Shown piece after piece: positions 1 through 12,576 of a stretch of DNA of 64,000 nucleotides. Every line of letters begins with the position of its first letter. Position 1 is the stretch's first letter. Under the pieces are notes generated by a model. That model had not been told where the DNA came from, searched no databases, and saw only the letters and a list, made by a program, of their open reading frames with translations. Source of the DNA: Drosophila pseudoobscura. Lineage: Eukaryota; Arthropoda; Insecta; Diptera; Drosophilidae. Both the position numbers and the translations under genes were made by a program. The DNA lies in assembly GCF_009870125.1 (NCBI RefSeq), contig NC_046681.1:15513001-15577000 (forward strand). The letters run 5' to 3'.

Positions 1-396
1 ATAATAAAATGCCGAATCCAAAAGCTAGACTAAACCAATTTCGATGTCATGTGTGTCAGGGGTTTTATTTTGTGGCAGAAAGATATCAACTCAATTTCAC
101 GAAACATCAAACATTTGCCACTTAATCAGGGCACAAAACGAGGCAAATTAGACAGGAATCAATCAAGGACAGACGACATACGAATGAGAGCAATTGCGAA
201 AGTAGATTCAGAAATAGATAGCCAGCCCCTGACTTGGACATTCGTCGAAACTTTCGAAAAATCAAAGTCAATTAAATTTTGAGAGGCATATCGGGGAGCG
301 ATCCATGATTGATGGGCCCCAATTGCACCCGTCCGACCGCAAAGTGGGCCCCGAAACGGACCCAAAGGACATGGACACGGACACAGACAGGGACAT

Positions 397-418
397 GGGG
401 AGGGGGAGGGGGAGAGGG
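397..418 (+). repeat. G-quadruplex-type run
   Basis: Four G tracts of 3-5 bases with loops of 1-3: GGGGAGGGGGAGGGGG then AGAGGG. Confidence 0.5.
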
Positions 419-613
419 AATGCAGAATGTACTCGTTAAGTGCAGCAAACACCGCACATTACGGCGATTTGTTGCAGGCGACGTAACGACGAAATGGAGC
501 CCAAAACCAACACAAAGATACCGCTCTCACCGCTCTTCCTGTCTCGCTTCTGCCAACACATGATTGATTGACGTCCTTCCACGTCCTCCATGTGTGTGGG
601 TATCCTATCCTTT

Positions 614-652
614 CTGTGTCTGTGTCTGTGTCTGTGTCTGTCCGTGTGTGTG
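614..652. repeat. TGTGTC/GT microsatellite
   Basis: Repeats of CTGTGT followed by GT units. Confidence 0.8.
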
Positions 653-937
653 GGAGACCACAGAAACCGTCGTGCGTGACAAGCTCTCCCTTTCGGTCCG
701 GCCCGTTCCGTTCCGTTCTGTTTCGTCCACTGCCACGTCCTGGACTCTCCGCCTGGCTGGCCAATAGGGCGTCGTATACAAAATGCTGCATGCCTCGGGG
801 CGCATACATCTCACCTTAATGTTGTGGCAAGGGGCTTAAAACTTTCCACACAACTCCGCCACGCTCAGGTGGAGCAAACTTTTCCCCGTCTGCATCGTTG
901 TAGCGAATGAATTTCTCTCCACTCGAAACTCCCTTCG

Positions 938-954
938 TTGCATACTTTGCGGCG
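938..954 (+). promoter_or_regulatory. Su(Hw)-type insulator motif
   Basis: TTGCATACTTTGCGGCG matches the long Su(Hw) consensus (TTGCATACTTTTNGGCG, from memory) at all but one position. Confidence 0.6.
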
Positions 955-1002
955 GCATATAAATCTCGCCCGAGTCTTTTAATTTATTTTGTTGCCCCTC
1001 AC

Positions 1003-1034
1003 TCTCTCTCTGTGTGTGCGTGTGTGTGTGTGTG
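1003..1034. repeat. CT/GT microsatellite
   Basis: CTCTCTCTC passes into GTGTGTGCGTGTGTGTGTG. Confidence 0.8.
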
Positions 1035-3415
1035 CCACAAAATATGGGAATCGCTTTGGCATTTCAAGCAGAAAATTATGTTACTTTGCTGCTGTTGCTG
1101 CTGCTTCTGTCTGGGTTCCGTTCTTGTTTCGTGTAGAATTTTCTTTATGGCATTTCATATTTTACTGCCACTACCTACCTCGCTCCCACCCTGCCTCAGG
1201 CGCCTGCCTGCGGTTTATGAGGCACTGCATCCTGCGGAAAGGGTAACAGCATCCTCGGGACGGCACTTTCCCTCATTGTTGCAATTGGTTTTGGTTTTTG
1301 GTTTTTGGTTTCAGGGTCGTATTTATCCCGGGTACATCCATCAGACATCCACTCTCTGGGTTTATTCCCAATTAAATCAACAGATTTATCTCCATACACA
1401 ATATTTATTCGGCATCTATGGCCAATCAATTTCTGGATTGCACATAAATCAACTGCAAATTTTCATGCGCTTTTTACGGCGCTTTCTCTTTGTGAGCTCT
1501 CGATTGTTCTCTTTTGATGGCTGGCCCACATTCGGGGATTTTCCTCTCGATAAGAAAGGATGGTCTGCTCTCCTTTCAAAGGCTAAAGAATTGTTCTCCT
1601 TGGAAAAGTATCCTTTTAAGTTCCCCCTTGAGGATATTGCTGGCTCATTCCCCCGAAAAGTTGGCCAAGACTGATCTCTTTTATTCCAGCTTCCATTCTG
1701 GCTTTTCAGCTTTTTGGCCAGTTGCCCGGCAACGGCAAGGGGAATGGGAATGGGAACGTGAGCGCAGTTCAAGTGCCAAGTGCTCGACAACAGCAACTTT
1801 GATTAACTTACCAGGAACGGAAAGCCAGTGAGAGTGGAAGAGAGGGAGGGAGGGAAAATCCTCCTTGGCATCTGTCCCCCATTTCGTTGTTGCGCCCCAT
1901 TAAACCCACACGCAGTCGAGGCACTCGGAGATCCTTCTTTGAGGGGAAAAGCGAGTCCTGGGATCTGCTTTGTTTCAGTGTAAATTGTGAAATTACTACG
2001 CATGCAAATTAATTGCCAGGACATGCCACAGACGCGGATGGAAAGCAGCAGGAGGTGGCCTAACCTTTGCGGCCCCCGTCGCGACACAGAAGTGGATTAG
2101 CGGTTTATTCAATTTCATTTAAATGCAAAACATTGGGAACAAAAGCCCCAGAGCCAAGGGTCAGCGTCGGAAACTTTCGCCCACACAGAAAAAGTTGAAT
2201 AAATTTTCATCAATGAGATTCCAGCGATGGAAAGGAAGTTCCTCCCTTTGAAACTTTGGGTTATTACAGTACAGTGCCTCATAAAGAGGCACGAACTTTG
2301 ATTGATTTTCACAAAGTTCTGATAAATTGAAGCCCTTTGGCCGAACAAAGTATTCCCTGCCCGAAGAACAATTTCCCTTTCCATTCGGAGTCCCTACGAC
2401 CTGAACAGACAGGCAGAAGTAGAGAAAGCGAAAGTCTTAGCGGGGAAAATAAATTACATGGGACCCAGCTCCTCCTCCTCTTCCTCCACGGATGGCTCTC
2501 TGTTGTGGAATATGAAAAACACCTGCTGATTGCTTTATGACTACAGTACTTCCCATGGAACCCAAACATCCGACACTCTGCCCCGGCTCCTGGCCGTCTC
2601 CTATTCAGCGTCTTGGCAGCTATTTATGAGAGCTTTTCGCTTTTTACTTTGCATACACCAAAGGAGTTTCCTGCGCTCCTGCGCTCCTTGTTGTGGCTGT
2701 TGACACATTTAATGCTGATTAATGGCCGTGCCATAAAGCATGCCACATATAAATGAATTGTAATATGGCAGACGAGAGGCATTCAAAGCGAATCAGAAAT
2801 AAACATAAATGTACGCGTACGAGTCTGCGAGGGTACGAGTGTTCTGGACGGACACATTAATCTGCCATGAATTATGGTGATTGGTGCCCAAATGTATGAT
2901 TAGGGGCCTCTAACATTTGTATAGAACTTGTGGTTATATTCGTATGAAGAGTGTTTCCTATTACATTCCCTCTATTTGGAGAATCGCATTTGTTGGTGGG
3001 AAATCCTGGCATACTTTTGGACTGCCAAATGCAGCTGAATTTGTTGTGTGGCCAACATTCCATTGCATGCCGCAAAAAGCCAATCTCCAATTGAAATGCA
3101 ATCGAATGCATGACCCAACTGCAGCCAGCTGTGTGCTGGCCGCAACCTACAACAATCCACCCACAAAATGATCTGCCAGAAACATTCAATTAGCGCCCAA
3201 AGCTGTGCTTCAACTTCTTCCTCCCTCTCTCTGACTGCAGTCGCAGTCGCATTGCTAGAGCCTGTGCCAGGGGCAGTGGAAAGCCAATTAAGCCGTTGTT
3301 CATTAGGAAGAAAACCCTCCAAATGCCAGACCACGCCCTCAAACTCTGTAGCCGCAATTACCAGGATGCCACACTCCTTGTCGTTGGCCCCATTCCACCG
3401 TTGATTAGCCCAATG

Positions 3416-3455
3416 CACTATGGTCCGAACGACCACTTTTGTTGGCCAAAACCTA
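3416..3455 (+). repeat. Left terminal inverted repeat of the Transib-like element
   Basis: The left end begins CACTATGGTCCGAACGACCA. It matches the reverse complement of 4570-4609 through about 37 bases before the two diverge. Confidence 0.85.
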
Positions 3456-3938
3456 ATTTTTCAAAGTCAAAACTGAAACCTGGTTTTGATCGCTCTGCAT
3501 TAGAAAAAGATCGACCATTAAATCTGCGTACCAGAAATTTCCATAGATGGCGCCACATTCGCAAAATCAGCTGTGCAACCCAACTGTTTTTATAGTAAAG
3601 CACGTGAAGGGAAAAAGTGCCAAATTAATAACCATTTTAGATCTCTCAAAAATTGAAAAACCCCAAGACGTGATTAAATTTTTTTGATGAATCTTAATCT
3701 GTCGGGTTCTTACTACGTGTTTTGAGTTTTTAACTGCCTCTAGTAGCTTTGATGTCTTCGTAATTGAAGGTTAAAGTGAGGCCTTCAACATGTGCCAACT
3801 TGTAATGAAAACTAATTTTTGAAAAGGTGTACAAAGTTAGTCCTACCTAGTCCCACCCTGAAACCTTTTCTGTGTCGTAGATTAATAAATTCTTTTTGAA
3901 ATGTATATAGTTAGAAATGCCACTTTTTACCACAATTC

Positions 3939-4359
3939 TTGGAATTTGCATTAATAGAGCATAACCTCAAATTCGAAAATGCAGATTTGTTTGCCGAATG
4001 GAATTCAGAGAAGGGTAAAATTATCAATTATTTGAAAACGGAACTTAAGGCGACATATCATATGAAATTAATAAAGCTTTTGAAGATACCAGCAAGAAAA
4101 TTTGTTACCGTTTGGCAACATACCGGAACAAATGCCGGTAAAATTCAAAGATGTTTGAACAAAAATATGTGGATTGGCCACAAGCCTTTGTTATAATACA
4201 TTTATCTTTATGTCCAAATATGCTAACTAAGTTCGTAAGGCTGTAGAGGACCCAGTCGGAAAGCCGGCACATATCTCACTTAACGAGGCGTTAACCTTGC
4301 TTTTAGACAAGGATTTCGGCAATAATTTACGGAAACCTTTAAACGATTTTATTTTTATT
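3939..4359 (+). pseudogene. Possible transposase relic inside the Transib-like element
   Basis: Two broken open stretches lie in different frames. One (3939-4193) encodes about 85 residues with LFAEWNSEKGKIINYLK. The other (4231-4356) encodes about 42 residues with HISLNEALTLLLDKDF, recalling the helical 'EAL..' stretch near the N terminus of Transib transposases. Neither carries the catalytic acidic residues and a stop separates them, so no functional transposase is encoded. The family match is a visual impression, not an alignment. The fragments could instead be chance open frames in AT-rich DNA. Confidence 0.35.
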
Positions 4360-4569
4360 TAAATCAAAATTTTTTTTAGTCGTGCAACGCCGTTTTCTTA
4401 AATAAAATATTCTTAATACTTTTTTTCACTATAACTAAAAATTTAAATATGCATTATTAAAAAAAGGGGCGGTGCCACACCCATTTTTTTTCTTAAATCC
4501 ATTTCTTATTGATTATATGTATCCAATACAAAAAACTAAATGAAAAAATCTTGTTCCGTTCGGGAGTTA

Positions 4570-4609
4570 TTAATTTTGGCCAACAAAAGTGGTCGTTCGG
4601 ACCATAGTG
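4570..4609 (-). repeat. Right terminal inverted repeat of the Transib-like element
   Basis: On the minus strand this reads CACTATGGTCCGAACGACCA and onward, mirroring 3416-3455. The next five bases, CAATG, repeat those just before the left end. Confidence 0.85.
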
Positions 4610-6175
4610 CAATGATTGAACAATTGGTTGGCTCGAGGGACGGCCGCGTGGCGTTAAATACCAAGACGTCTGATGGTGGAAAAGAACTTGGTGAAAAGCA
4701 ATGCATTACTATATTATGCTCGTATTTACACTCTCCATTTACATACACAATTATGTTCGCTGGCTAATTAAATCTCTTTATGCTGCAAAACATTTGGCAA
4801 ATGCAGAAAAACCACATGATAATAATGATCCAATTAGCGGGGCAATTGAAGAGTACTTAAAAGCAAATGTCCAGTGAAAATGACGGTTAATTAGTTAATG
4901 GATATCCAAGTAGTAAAAGTAGAGAGTGGGAGGGGGAGAGGGGACCTTTAGGATAGGGATTACCGGGATTAGAAGCGCCACAGGGACACATTTCTCACAT
5001 AAAAATAACTCCTCCATCAACCCTCGACTGCGATACGATATTTCAAATATTTATGGCATTATTTGTACATTATTATTGCCTTCTCTTGTGCTCTGTTTTA
5101 TACTCCTTCTGTTCTATTCTGTTCTGTTGCTCTTTGCTCTTCCCGGAACCCCTGTCAAAAGGTACCTTCTCTTTCTGTTAATAAAAACAGAAATTATGAA
5201 CACATGTAGAGGGGAAAGAGTCGCAAACGGGGGCACGTGAGCACATGAATTGCCCTGGAAAATTGCGATGCTTTGGCGTTTCAATGCTACGAGTATATTC
5301 GATTTTTTTCCATTGCGCGTATTTTTTCCCACTGACACATGGCACGAGGAGAGAAAAATGTCGACGGCTGCCTGCCGTGTGTTCCAACAGAATTCACATT
5401 GGCAGCGGCATCGGTAGCAGAGTGGCAGCATTGGACGGGACAGGAGTGGCAGCATCGGTATAAAGAGGAATGGCAGCATTGGTAGGGACACAGACAGGGA
5501 CAGGAGTGGCAGCAGCAGCGGGGACACATATTATTGACATAACTACAAACAATTTATGGGCAAACAACGGTTACGTTACGTCTCGTTACCCCCAGAACTC
5601 TAGTGCCGTACAGTGCCGTGCCCCCAGATCTCTCACAACCAATGAATGTTGGCTGTTGGCTGCTGGCTGCTGCCATCCGAGCCGTAATTGAATTTCGTTG
5701 CATGCAGCGCTCCCATTTTGTTGCCGCCTCTCGACTCCTGACTGCTGACTCTCGACGATTGCATTTTTGACAGCCCACACAGTCCGTGGCTTAAATAATA
5801 AATGAAATGACTTAATACCGTATTAAAGCATCAGGCGGCGTGTCCCCGATCGGCTGAATCATGCACAGCCCCCTATGCACAAATCCCCTGGCATCTATGC
5901 GCCCAACTATAGGATGTACATACAGTAGTGTACGGGTATGGCGGAAAAGGTCAAAAGACCTTTTGTTTCGCTGAATGGTCTAGGGAATTCTGTGGGTCAC
6001 TTCCGACGGATTTTTGGGCGGAAAAATGTCAGAATACATGATGAGCGGTCGGTATTCAGTTGGTGGACGATTAATGGATGTATAGTTACGAGGATTAGTG
6101 TGGGGTTTCAGTGCTGAACAGCCTATTTGAACGGGCGTCTCCCAACACTGATCATTCTTAATTACTTTTCCAATA

Positions 6176-6212
6176 TTCTAATCAATTTTTTCTTCTTTTC
6201 CAGGTGAGTATT
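6176..6212 (+). other. Recursive splice site (ratchet point)
   Basis: A branch-point match CTAAT (6178-6182) is followed by a pyrimidine run, an acceptor AG at 6202-6203, and with no exon between, a donor GTGAGT starting at 6204. The core reads TTCTTTTCCAG|GTGAGTATT. This back-to-back acceptor and donor is the known signature of zero-nucleotide exons that let Drosophila remove long introns stepwise. Its + orientation agrees with the Ggamma30A exon 11.4 kb downstream. Sequence evidence is direct; use in vivo is inferred. Confidence 0.85.
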
Positions 6213-7238
6213 CGTTACCCTTTGGATCCCACTCATTCCCAAATTATTGCCAGTTACTGAGTAAGTTATAGACCGATGAATCGCTATAGGACAACTTTTA
6301 AAGAGAAGGACCAAATCCTGCCAAGCCCTGACTATGCATTCGGTTTAATGCCATAGAAGCATTCCCTATCCTTTCATGGGACTGCTGTATGGAATATTCC
6401 CTAAAACCCTTTGCATATTTCTCGCCTCGACTGGCAGATCCCGTGCTCTTTGTCCCTTCCGGTTCGTTCGCAGTTGCCCTTCCTTCCTTCCTTTCATTCT
6501 TTCTTCAATCCTTTCGGGTTTTCAGTTTTTCAGCTTTTCAGTTTTTCGTTTTTTAATTTGTTAAATTGTGTCTGGTGGCAAAACGAAAAAAAAAACAAAA
6601 AAAAAAGGAACGAAAGGAAGGAAAAGTGGACCAAAGTTGCAGGCAGACAATGCCAACGGCAACAAAGTGGCACATGAGTGCAGGAAAGGGTGAGGCTCTG
6701 TGGCACTGTGGCGCTGCCACTGAGACTGAGAGTGGGGCCGAATGGGTGATTTTAATTTTAAGTGCAAGTGCCATGACTTTTGCCAGTCACTGTGTGCGAT
6801 GCAGCCTCCTCCACATGCCGCTGTTGCTGCCTTTCCGTTGCCCGTTTTTCGTTTTCATTTGTGAAATTAAATTTTGCATACGTAATGGTCGACGGACGGG
6901 GCCTTTTGTCGGCGACTGTACCCCATCATGCCATCATGCATACTGGTGCCGTCGACATGCATATGTGAGTGTCTGTCAGGCAGTTATTAGGAGCTGAAAT
7001 GGCAAGACGTTCGTTCTGTTTCGCTCCGAGTTCTGCTCTGAGTGCCATGTGCCTGTAATTAAAACAACTTTTCTCTGTCTCTGGCGTCGTCTTGCCTTTC
7101 CTTTTTGCTCATCAAAATGCTCGCCATAAAATCCCTGGCTGCTGTTGGCTCTGCTGGCTGTCTTCCTCCATCATTGTCCATAACAATGAGGCACTGTCGA
7201 CGACACGCTGGCTCATAAAGCTTTACGACCAGGCCAAA

Positions 7239-7264
7239 ACCACACACAGACACACACACACACA
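7239..7264. repeat. CA microsatellite
   Basis: Mostly CA units with two interruptions. Confidence 0.8.
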
Positions 7265-7344
7265 AACAGATACTCTCCCATGTGCTTGCGCCTGTCTGTA
7301 TGTGGTCTCGATGTTGCCATTTCTCCCATTCATAGCCCCACAAA

Positions 7345-7394
7345 TGGGAGGGGATGGGATGGGATGGGATGGGTTTGCATGGGATGGGATGGGG
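7345..7394. repeat. GGGAT pentanucleotide repeat
   Basis: About seven GGGAT/TGGGA units with one short break. A shorter run of the same unit occurs near 15338-15350. Confidence 0.8.
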
Positions 7395-8186
7395 AGGAAT
7401 CGCTTTGTTTGGACCGCTCGCAGGTGGTGCCGCCTCCACGTGGGCTTAAAATTAAATTATTGGTTTATTTATGAAACGAAATGGTCATCAAATTGAGATT
7501 GTGATTGCAGATAACGTGCCAGGACCAACAGGATATGCTGGCCAGGCTATAAAGCGATTGGCAGGAGGCATAAAAATACTGAGATACGGCTATGGACCCC
7601 CGAATGGGGGTAGCTTTAAGTTGAACAACGAGACAAGAAAAAGTAGGGAAAGTTGCCCTCCTTAAAGGTGGTTTTCCATTGCATTTTCCACCCAAAAGTG
7701 AGTTAGCCAAAGAGTCCAAAGAGTAATTCCCTTTCTCAAGTTCATTTTGACAATTGAAAAAGCAATTTAGGAGGAATTCTCATTCTCCTTCTGCAGTTGC
7801 TTCTTCTTCTCTGGCCTACGGCACTCTAAATACTTTTTTTGGGTGCTCCTCTTCCCGTATTGCATCCCTTCCGTCGACCGACGACAGACGACAGTTTTGG
7901 CCCCCGGCATTCATTAATTTACCGCAACATTCCCGGCATTTACCAACACTCAACCACAGAAAGAGAGGAGACGACAAGCAAGCTCCCCGTCTCCCCTCAC
8001 TAAAAAGTATCGACAACTGCGATACAACAAAAAAGGGGAGCCGAGCAATAGAAAATAGTGGCGGAGGGTAAGCGGGGAAAAAGTAGGAAAAAGTTTTGCA
8101 ACAAATGTCCAAAAGCCACTTAACGGCGAATTAGAGCGCAACAACAGTAACAACTGCAGAGGAGAGAGGGGGGAGGAGAGGAGAAT

Positions 8187-8204
8187 CGAGAGAGAGAGAG
8201 AGAG
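8187..8204. repeat. GA microsatellite
   Basis: Nine GA units, preceded by G/A-rich sequence. Confidence 0.8.
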
Positions 8205-10015
8205 CATTGGGAGCAGCGACAACTAACTAACAAAAAAGTACAGTTAACGCTAAAAGGATACGCAAAACTTTTCAAGCGTGCAAGAGCAACAACTTTCCCT
8301 CTTTCCGCCAAAGCAAACCGCAGGATGCCCCAATAGGATGAAGTGTTCTTCCTGTACAGACCCAGATCCATACCCCTTTCAAGCAGCCGCTTCCCTGCTT
8401 GTGCTGCTGCCGCTGCTGCTCCTTCCATCTGCTTCAAGTACAGTTGTGTACGCAGTTAATTGATGATGTCCCATCAAATTGTAACAACTTTGGGCTTTGG
8501 CCAAACAAATTGTAGCCTACTTTCGGATGGACAGCGGTTGCTCCACCACACACACACACACGCACACACTCCCTAGAGACACAGACAAACATACAGACAG
8601 AATTAATTGTCGCTGGGGTAAATTTGCATTGTAAACAACCACCAGAGAGAGCAGCGTTCTTGACTGCTAAAAATTGCATAACAAAGTGTGGAGCATACAC
8701 CAGCCATAGCCATCATTTAGCTTGCAAATTGCTTTTTTGGGGCTGGACAATCCACGCAATCCTTCAGCCCCACATCCCATCCCATACCATACCATCCGCG
8801 GTGGCAATTTGTCAGCGGAATCATGCAACAAACGGCACGCCACGCCACGCCACGCCTCGCCGCGCCTCTCCTCTCGCCTTCTCCTGATTGAGCATGTTTT
8901 TTGGTGGCAAAAGTTTAATTAAGTTTTGTGGCCTGATTAAATATGTAAATATTAATAACCCAGAGAGACAGCGCGGAGAACAGTCTGCTCTCTGCTCTGC
9001 TCGGCCCTGCTCTCTGCTCTCTGCTCAGACCTCATTAAGCACAACTTAAACTATCAATCATCGGGCTGTTTGGCTAACGTTGGACATATTTTTTTCCGCC
9101 TCAATTAATCAGTCAGCGACAGGCTGTAGGAAGACGCCGGACGAGAGACCTTGATCCGCCAAAGTACAGTCCATGCCCTAAATCATAGTTAGTCTTTGGG
9201 TAAATGTTTTCCGTGCACCAATTAAACCTTAATCTACTTTAAGTACGAGTGTGAGCGTGTGTGTGTCCCCAGGCATTTCATATTTTAACAAAGCCTCCTT
9301 TCTGTTCCGTTCCGTTCCGTTAATTAAGGCAACTTCCGATGGCCGATAGTGAGCATTAAATATGTATTGCATTTGGGATCCAATTAGGGAATACCATTTG
9401 TGTATCGATTTCCAGCTGCAGATCCACAAAAGATACACATACGAGTACGCTTACTTTTCCCATTTTCAATTGCAAGTTGAGGTCGTTTAATGAGCACAAG
9501 CACAACTGTACTTAGGTGCAGTCACGTGTGCGTGCGGCAAGCCAGAAGTCAGACAATCCTGTCCGTGAGAGAGAAGCAGCAGCATAACTTCAGCCATCCC
9601 GCAAATCAAATATGCAAATGCGGGAGAGGCGGGAGGGCGGGAGGGCGGTAGGAGCGGCAATCGGTAAACCATTTTACAACGTGTGCACGGGGCACGTGGA
9701 AGGTGCCGTGGTGGCTTGCAACCCACAGCTCGACAAGTTTTTGATAGCAGGAAATTTGCAATTTCTGGCATTAAATTTCCGCCTCAACATTCATTTCATC
9801 ATCACCGAACTAGCAGCAGCAGCAACAGGAGGGGCAGAAGGAGTGGCACTGGCAGGTGGACCCTAAGGACTATAAGCATTATGCATTTGCATTATCCTGT
9901 TTCTCATAGTCGAGCAGCATACGTGTGTCTGTAATTATCGAAGTGCGCTTCAGAGTATTAAGTTCTCAAAGTCTAAGGAGCCAGTCAGCCGGCTTTCCTC
10001 ACCTTTTCCTCATTC

Positions 10016-10043
10016 GGGGCGTGGGCATGGGCGTGGGCGTGGG
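10016..10043 (+). repeat. G-quadruplex-type GGGCGT repeat
   Basis: Five G tracts separated by CGT or CAT loops. Confidence 0.5.
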
Positions 10044-11464
10044 CGTCGTGCGTGCCTCGAATACTCAAGGAATTGGAAATCGGAAAACTGCTCTCAAATG
10101 TATGCTAAGCTTTCTGTTTATGTATTTTATTTTTCCTTGAAGAGAGGCTACATTTAAGTGAGGAGGAAGGCGGTGGTTTCAAGGGGGTTTTCATAGCTCA
10201 AATGACTTAAGCGAAAATATTACTTTTCCCCCACTCCCCCCTGCATAGGCGAATGAGAACTTTGGCATTTGGCTTCAGTTCGATTATGGTGCGTGAGGCA
10301 TTGGCATTTTCATTCTATCTGCCACACGTGTGGCAGGAGGCAGGAGGCACCAACATTTTGCACAGATTTTCTAATAACAATTTTGTTGGATTTTGATGTG
10401 GAATTGAATTTCACCTGACGATATGCTTAAAGGATATCATTTTAAAAGGGGGAATAAATATTAGATGCTGTGGAAATTGGATGTGGTGATTCTGCCATTA
10501 AAATACCGACTCTATCATCAGTTGCAAGACTCTGGCATTTTAGGCTATGAATTCCCCTCAGTACTGTTATGTTCTTCCCCGTTTGCCTCGGGGCAATCGT
10601 CCAGCCTTGAAAACTCTTTCTCTTGAAAACATTTTCCCCAGCCCCATCGGGTGACCTCCTTCACATGAATTTCCATGTCTCACCTCAACAAAAAAAGAAA
10701 GAAACGGAAAACGGAAAAAAAGAGTCTTCAACTTTTGCTCTTTCTGTTGCTGCTGTTGACTTATTATCGTTTTATTTATATTGTATGTGTATTCCCTCGC
10801 TGGCCTTGCGCCCACCACAGCGCCCCCCACAGCCGCCACAGTCCACGTTATATGTCAGGTTTTTCTTTTCAGTTTTCAGTTTTCAGAGCTGCCTTTTTTG
10901 CATAAATATCCTTGCAGACCATGAGGAGAGCAGACCAGACCGCACTTGTCACACGTCATTTGATTTGCTACTTTTTCAAATGAACAAAACAGCAACAGCA
11001 ACAGCCCAACCCAGTAGTCCCCGGGCCCAGAATACCTGAGGCAAAACTTTGACAAACACTTGACGACGACGCCGACGACGTCGAGAACTCTGAATCGAGA
11101 GGAACTACTGAGAAGAGCTCGGTCTCGGTCTCGGCATAAGGCTCAGGCTCGGCTCAAGTGTTTTTTGCACAATTTCTTTTCAATTCAACAAAAGTGGACC
11201 GACGACCAGAGAGGAGGCCTTTCCTTTCCTTTCTGTACCGTACCCAGCCCTCTCTTTTTGCCATGCTAAACATCTCTTTTTTTTTGTGTTGCTTTTTGTT
11301 TTAAAGGTTTCCCATCCTTCCATCCTCGTCATCGTGCTGGGGCTGCAAGGGGGTTCCATTCCATGTAGTTTTCTATGCATAGAACTTGCGGCTTTTGGCC
11401 GTCCATAGACCCCCGACCTCCTAGAATCCTAGAGAACCATTCCTAGAGAATGAGTGGGTTGAGC

Positions 11465-11493
11465 GGGGGCATGGGCATGGGTGTGGGTGTGGG
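11465..11493 (+). repeat. G-quadruplex-type GGG repeat
   Basis: Five G tracts with three-base loops. Confidence 0.5.
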
Positions 11494-12559
11494 AAAGATT
11501 TTGTCTTTTAGCCTGATTTGTTATTCATGAAAAGGCTGAGGGAAAAGAGTAGGAGAGGACAGGCAGGCAGGCAGGCGGCTGTCGGGCTTTGGGGCCAAAA
11601 GAATGCGAATGGAGCCAAGGAAATGGTTAAGAAAACGCCGAGAACACTTCTGCGGTGTGCCAGAGAGGAGGGTTAAGGATAGTGCATAATAAAGATGTTT
11701 GTTGGAGAGCACGAGAAACTTTTCATTGAGTAGAGAACAGGTTGAGGACGAGGTGGAGACCTGGGCATTCTTTTGGGCCTTTTCAGTACCAACGATTAGC
11801 GTCTTCTGTATTTTTGGGGTCATTGGAAGAGAATGAATCTCTCGATTTAGATAGAATTCTGTGGAAGTGGAAGTGACAGTGGCAGTGAAAGAGCTTCCAC
11901 ACAATACTGTTTTCTATTTCACTCAACAATTGTTCAGGCAAACAATCAGTGGAGGCATCAGACATCTGCAAACACTGGCTTTCTCTCTCTCTCTCTCCAT
12001 CTCTTGATTCGGGTTTTAGCAATTCAATGCACAATTCTCGGTGCTCTGTGATTCGGGCGTTCTCTGATTTCAGCTGCAATCTTGGCCCCAACGTGAGCCC
12101 TCGTTTTGCAGATTGAATTGGATTCAAGTGAAAGTTAAATAGCTGCAAATATTTATAGAGGATTCTCGTGATAGTTGAGCACAGATTTCCACAGAGTCCA
12201 CTGGGAAATTTCGAGTACTGTTTCAGGGATTGTGGTGTTTCCGCATCCATTAGTATGCAAATCTCTGGGCTGTTGTCTCTCTCACTCTATCCCTTTGCGT
12301 TTAACCTAATGAAATGCATCCACGTATTTAATGTAGTACAACACAACAGAGCACAGAGAGCGACCTGAGGGGACAAATGGGGGACATTTGCATATCCCAC
12401 ATGCAATTTATTTATGCTAAATAGAAAAACAAGCAACGACAAAGGAATTTTATGCATATTTTGCAGCAAGCACCTGAAAGTATGAAAGTATGCAATGGAC
12501 GCCTAAATAATGCGCATTAAAATGCAATTAGCTGGAACAGAGCGCACAACAACACAACA

Positions 12560-12576
12560 TTGCATACTTTCAGGCA
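12560..12576 (+). promoter_or_regulatory. Su(Hw)-type insulator motif
   Basis: TTGCATACTTTCAGGCA keeps the TTGCATACTTT core and the GGC. A partial site, TTGCATACTTTC, lies on the minus strand 65 bp upstream (12484-12495). Confidence 0.5.

Larger units (their letters stand above)
3416..4609. mobile_element. Transib-like DNA transposon copy, degenerate
   Basis: The ends are nearly perfect terminal inverted repeats of about 37 bp starting CACTATGGTCCGAACGACCA on each side. They are flanked by a 5-bp direct duplication CAATG (3411-3415 and 4610-4614). Ends of the form CACWATG and a 5-bp target duplication are the marks of the Transib superfamily, the group related to RAG1. Each end also reads like a recombination signal: heptamer CACTATG, then a 23-bp spacer, then an A-rich nonamer CCAAAA(C/T)TA-like. 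The 1.19-kb length is well below an autonomous element, and the interior is AT-rich with only broken reading frames. A CACTA (En/Spm) element also begins CACTA but makes 2-3-bp duplications, so it fits less well. Confidence 0.7.

Noticed and set aside
907..1671. 255-codon + strand open frame
   Set aside because: It is low-complexity (poly-Cys, Leu, Phe from GT, CT and GCTGTT repeats), has no domain, lies deep in an intron and has no fly-like codon choice.
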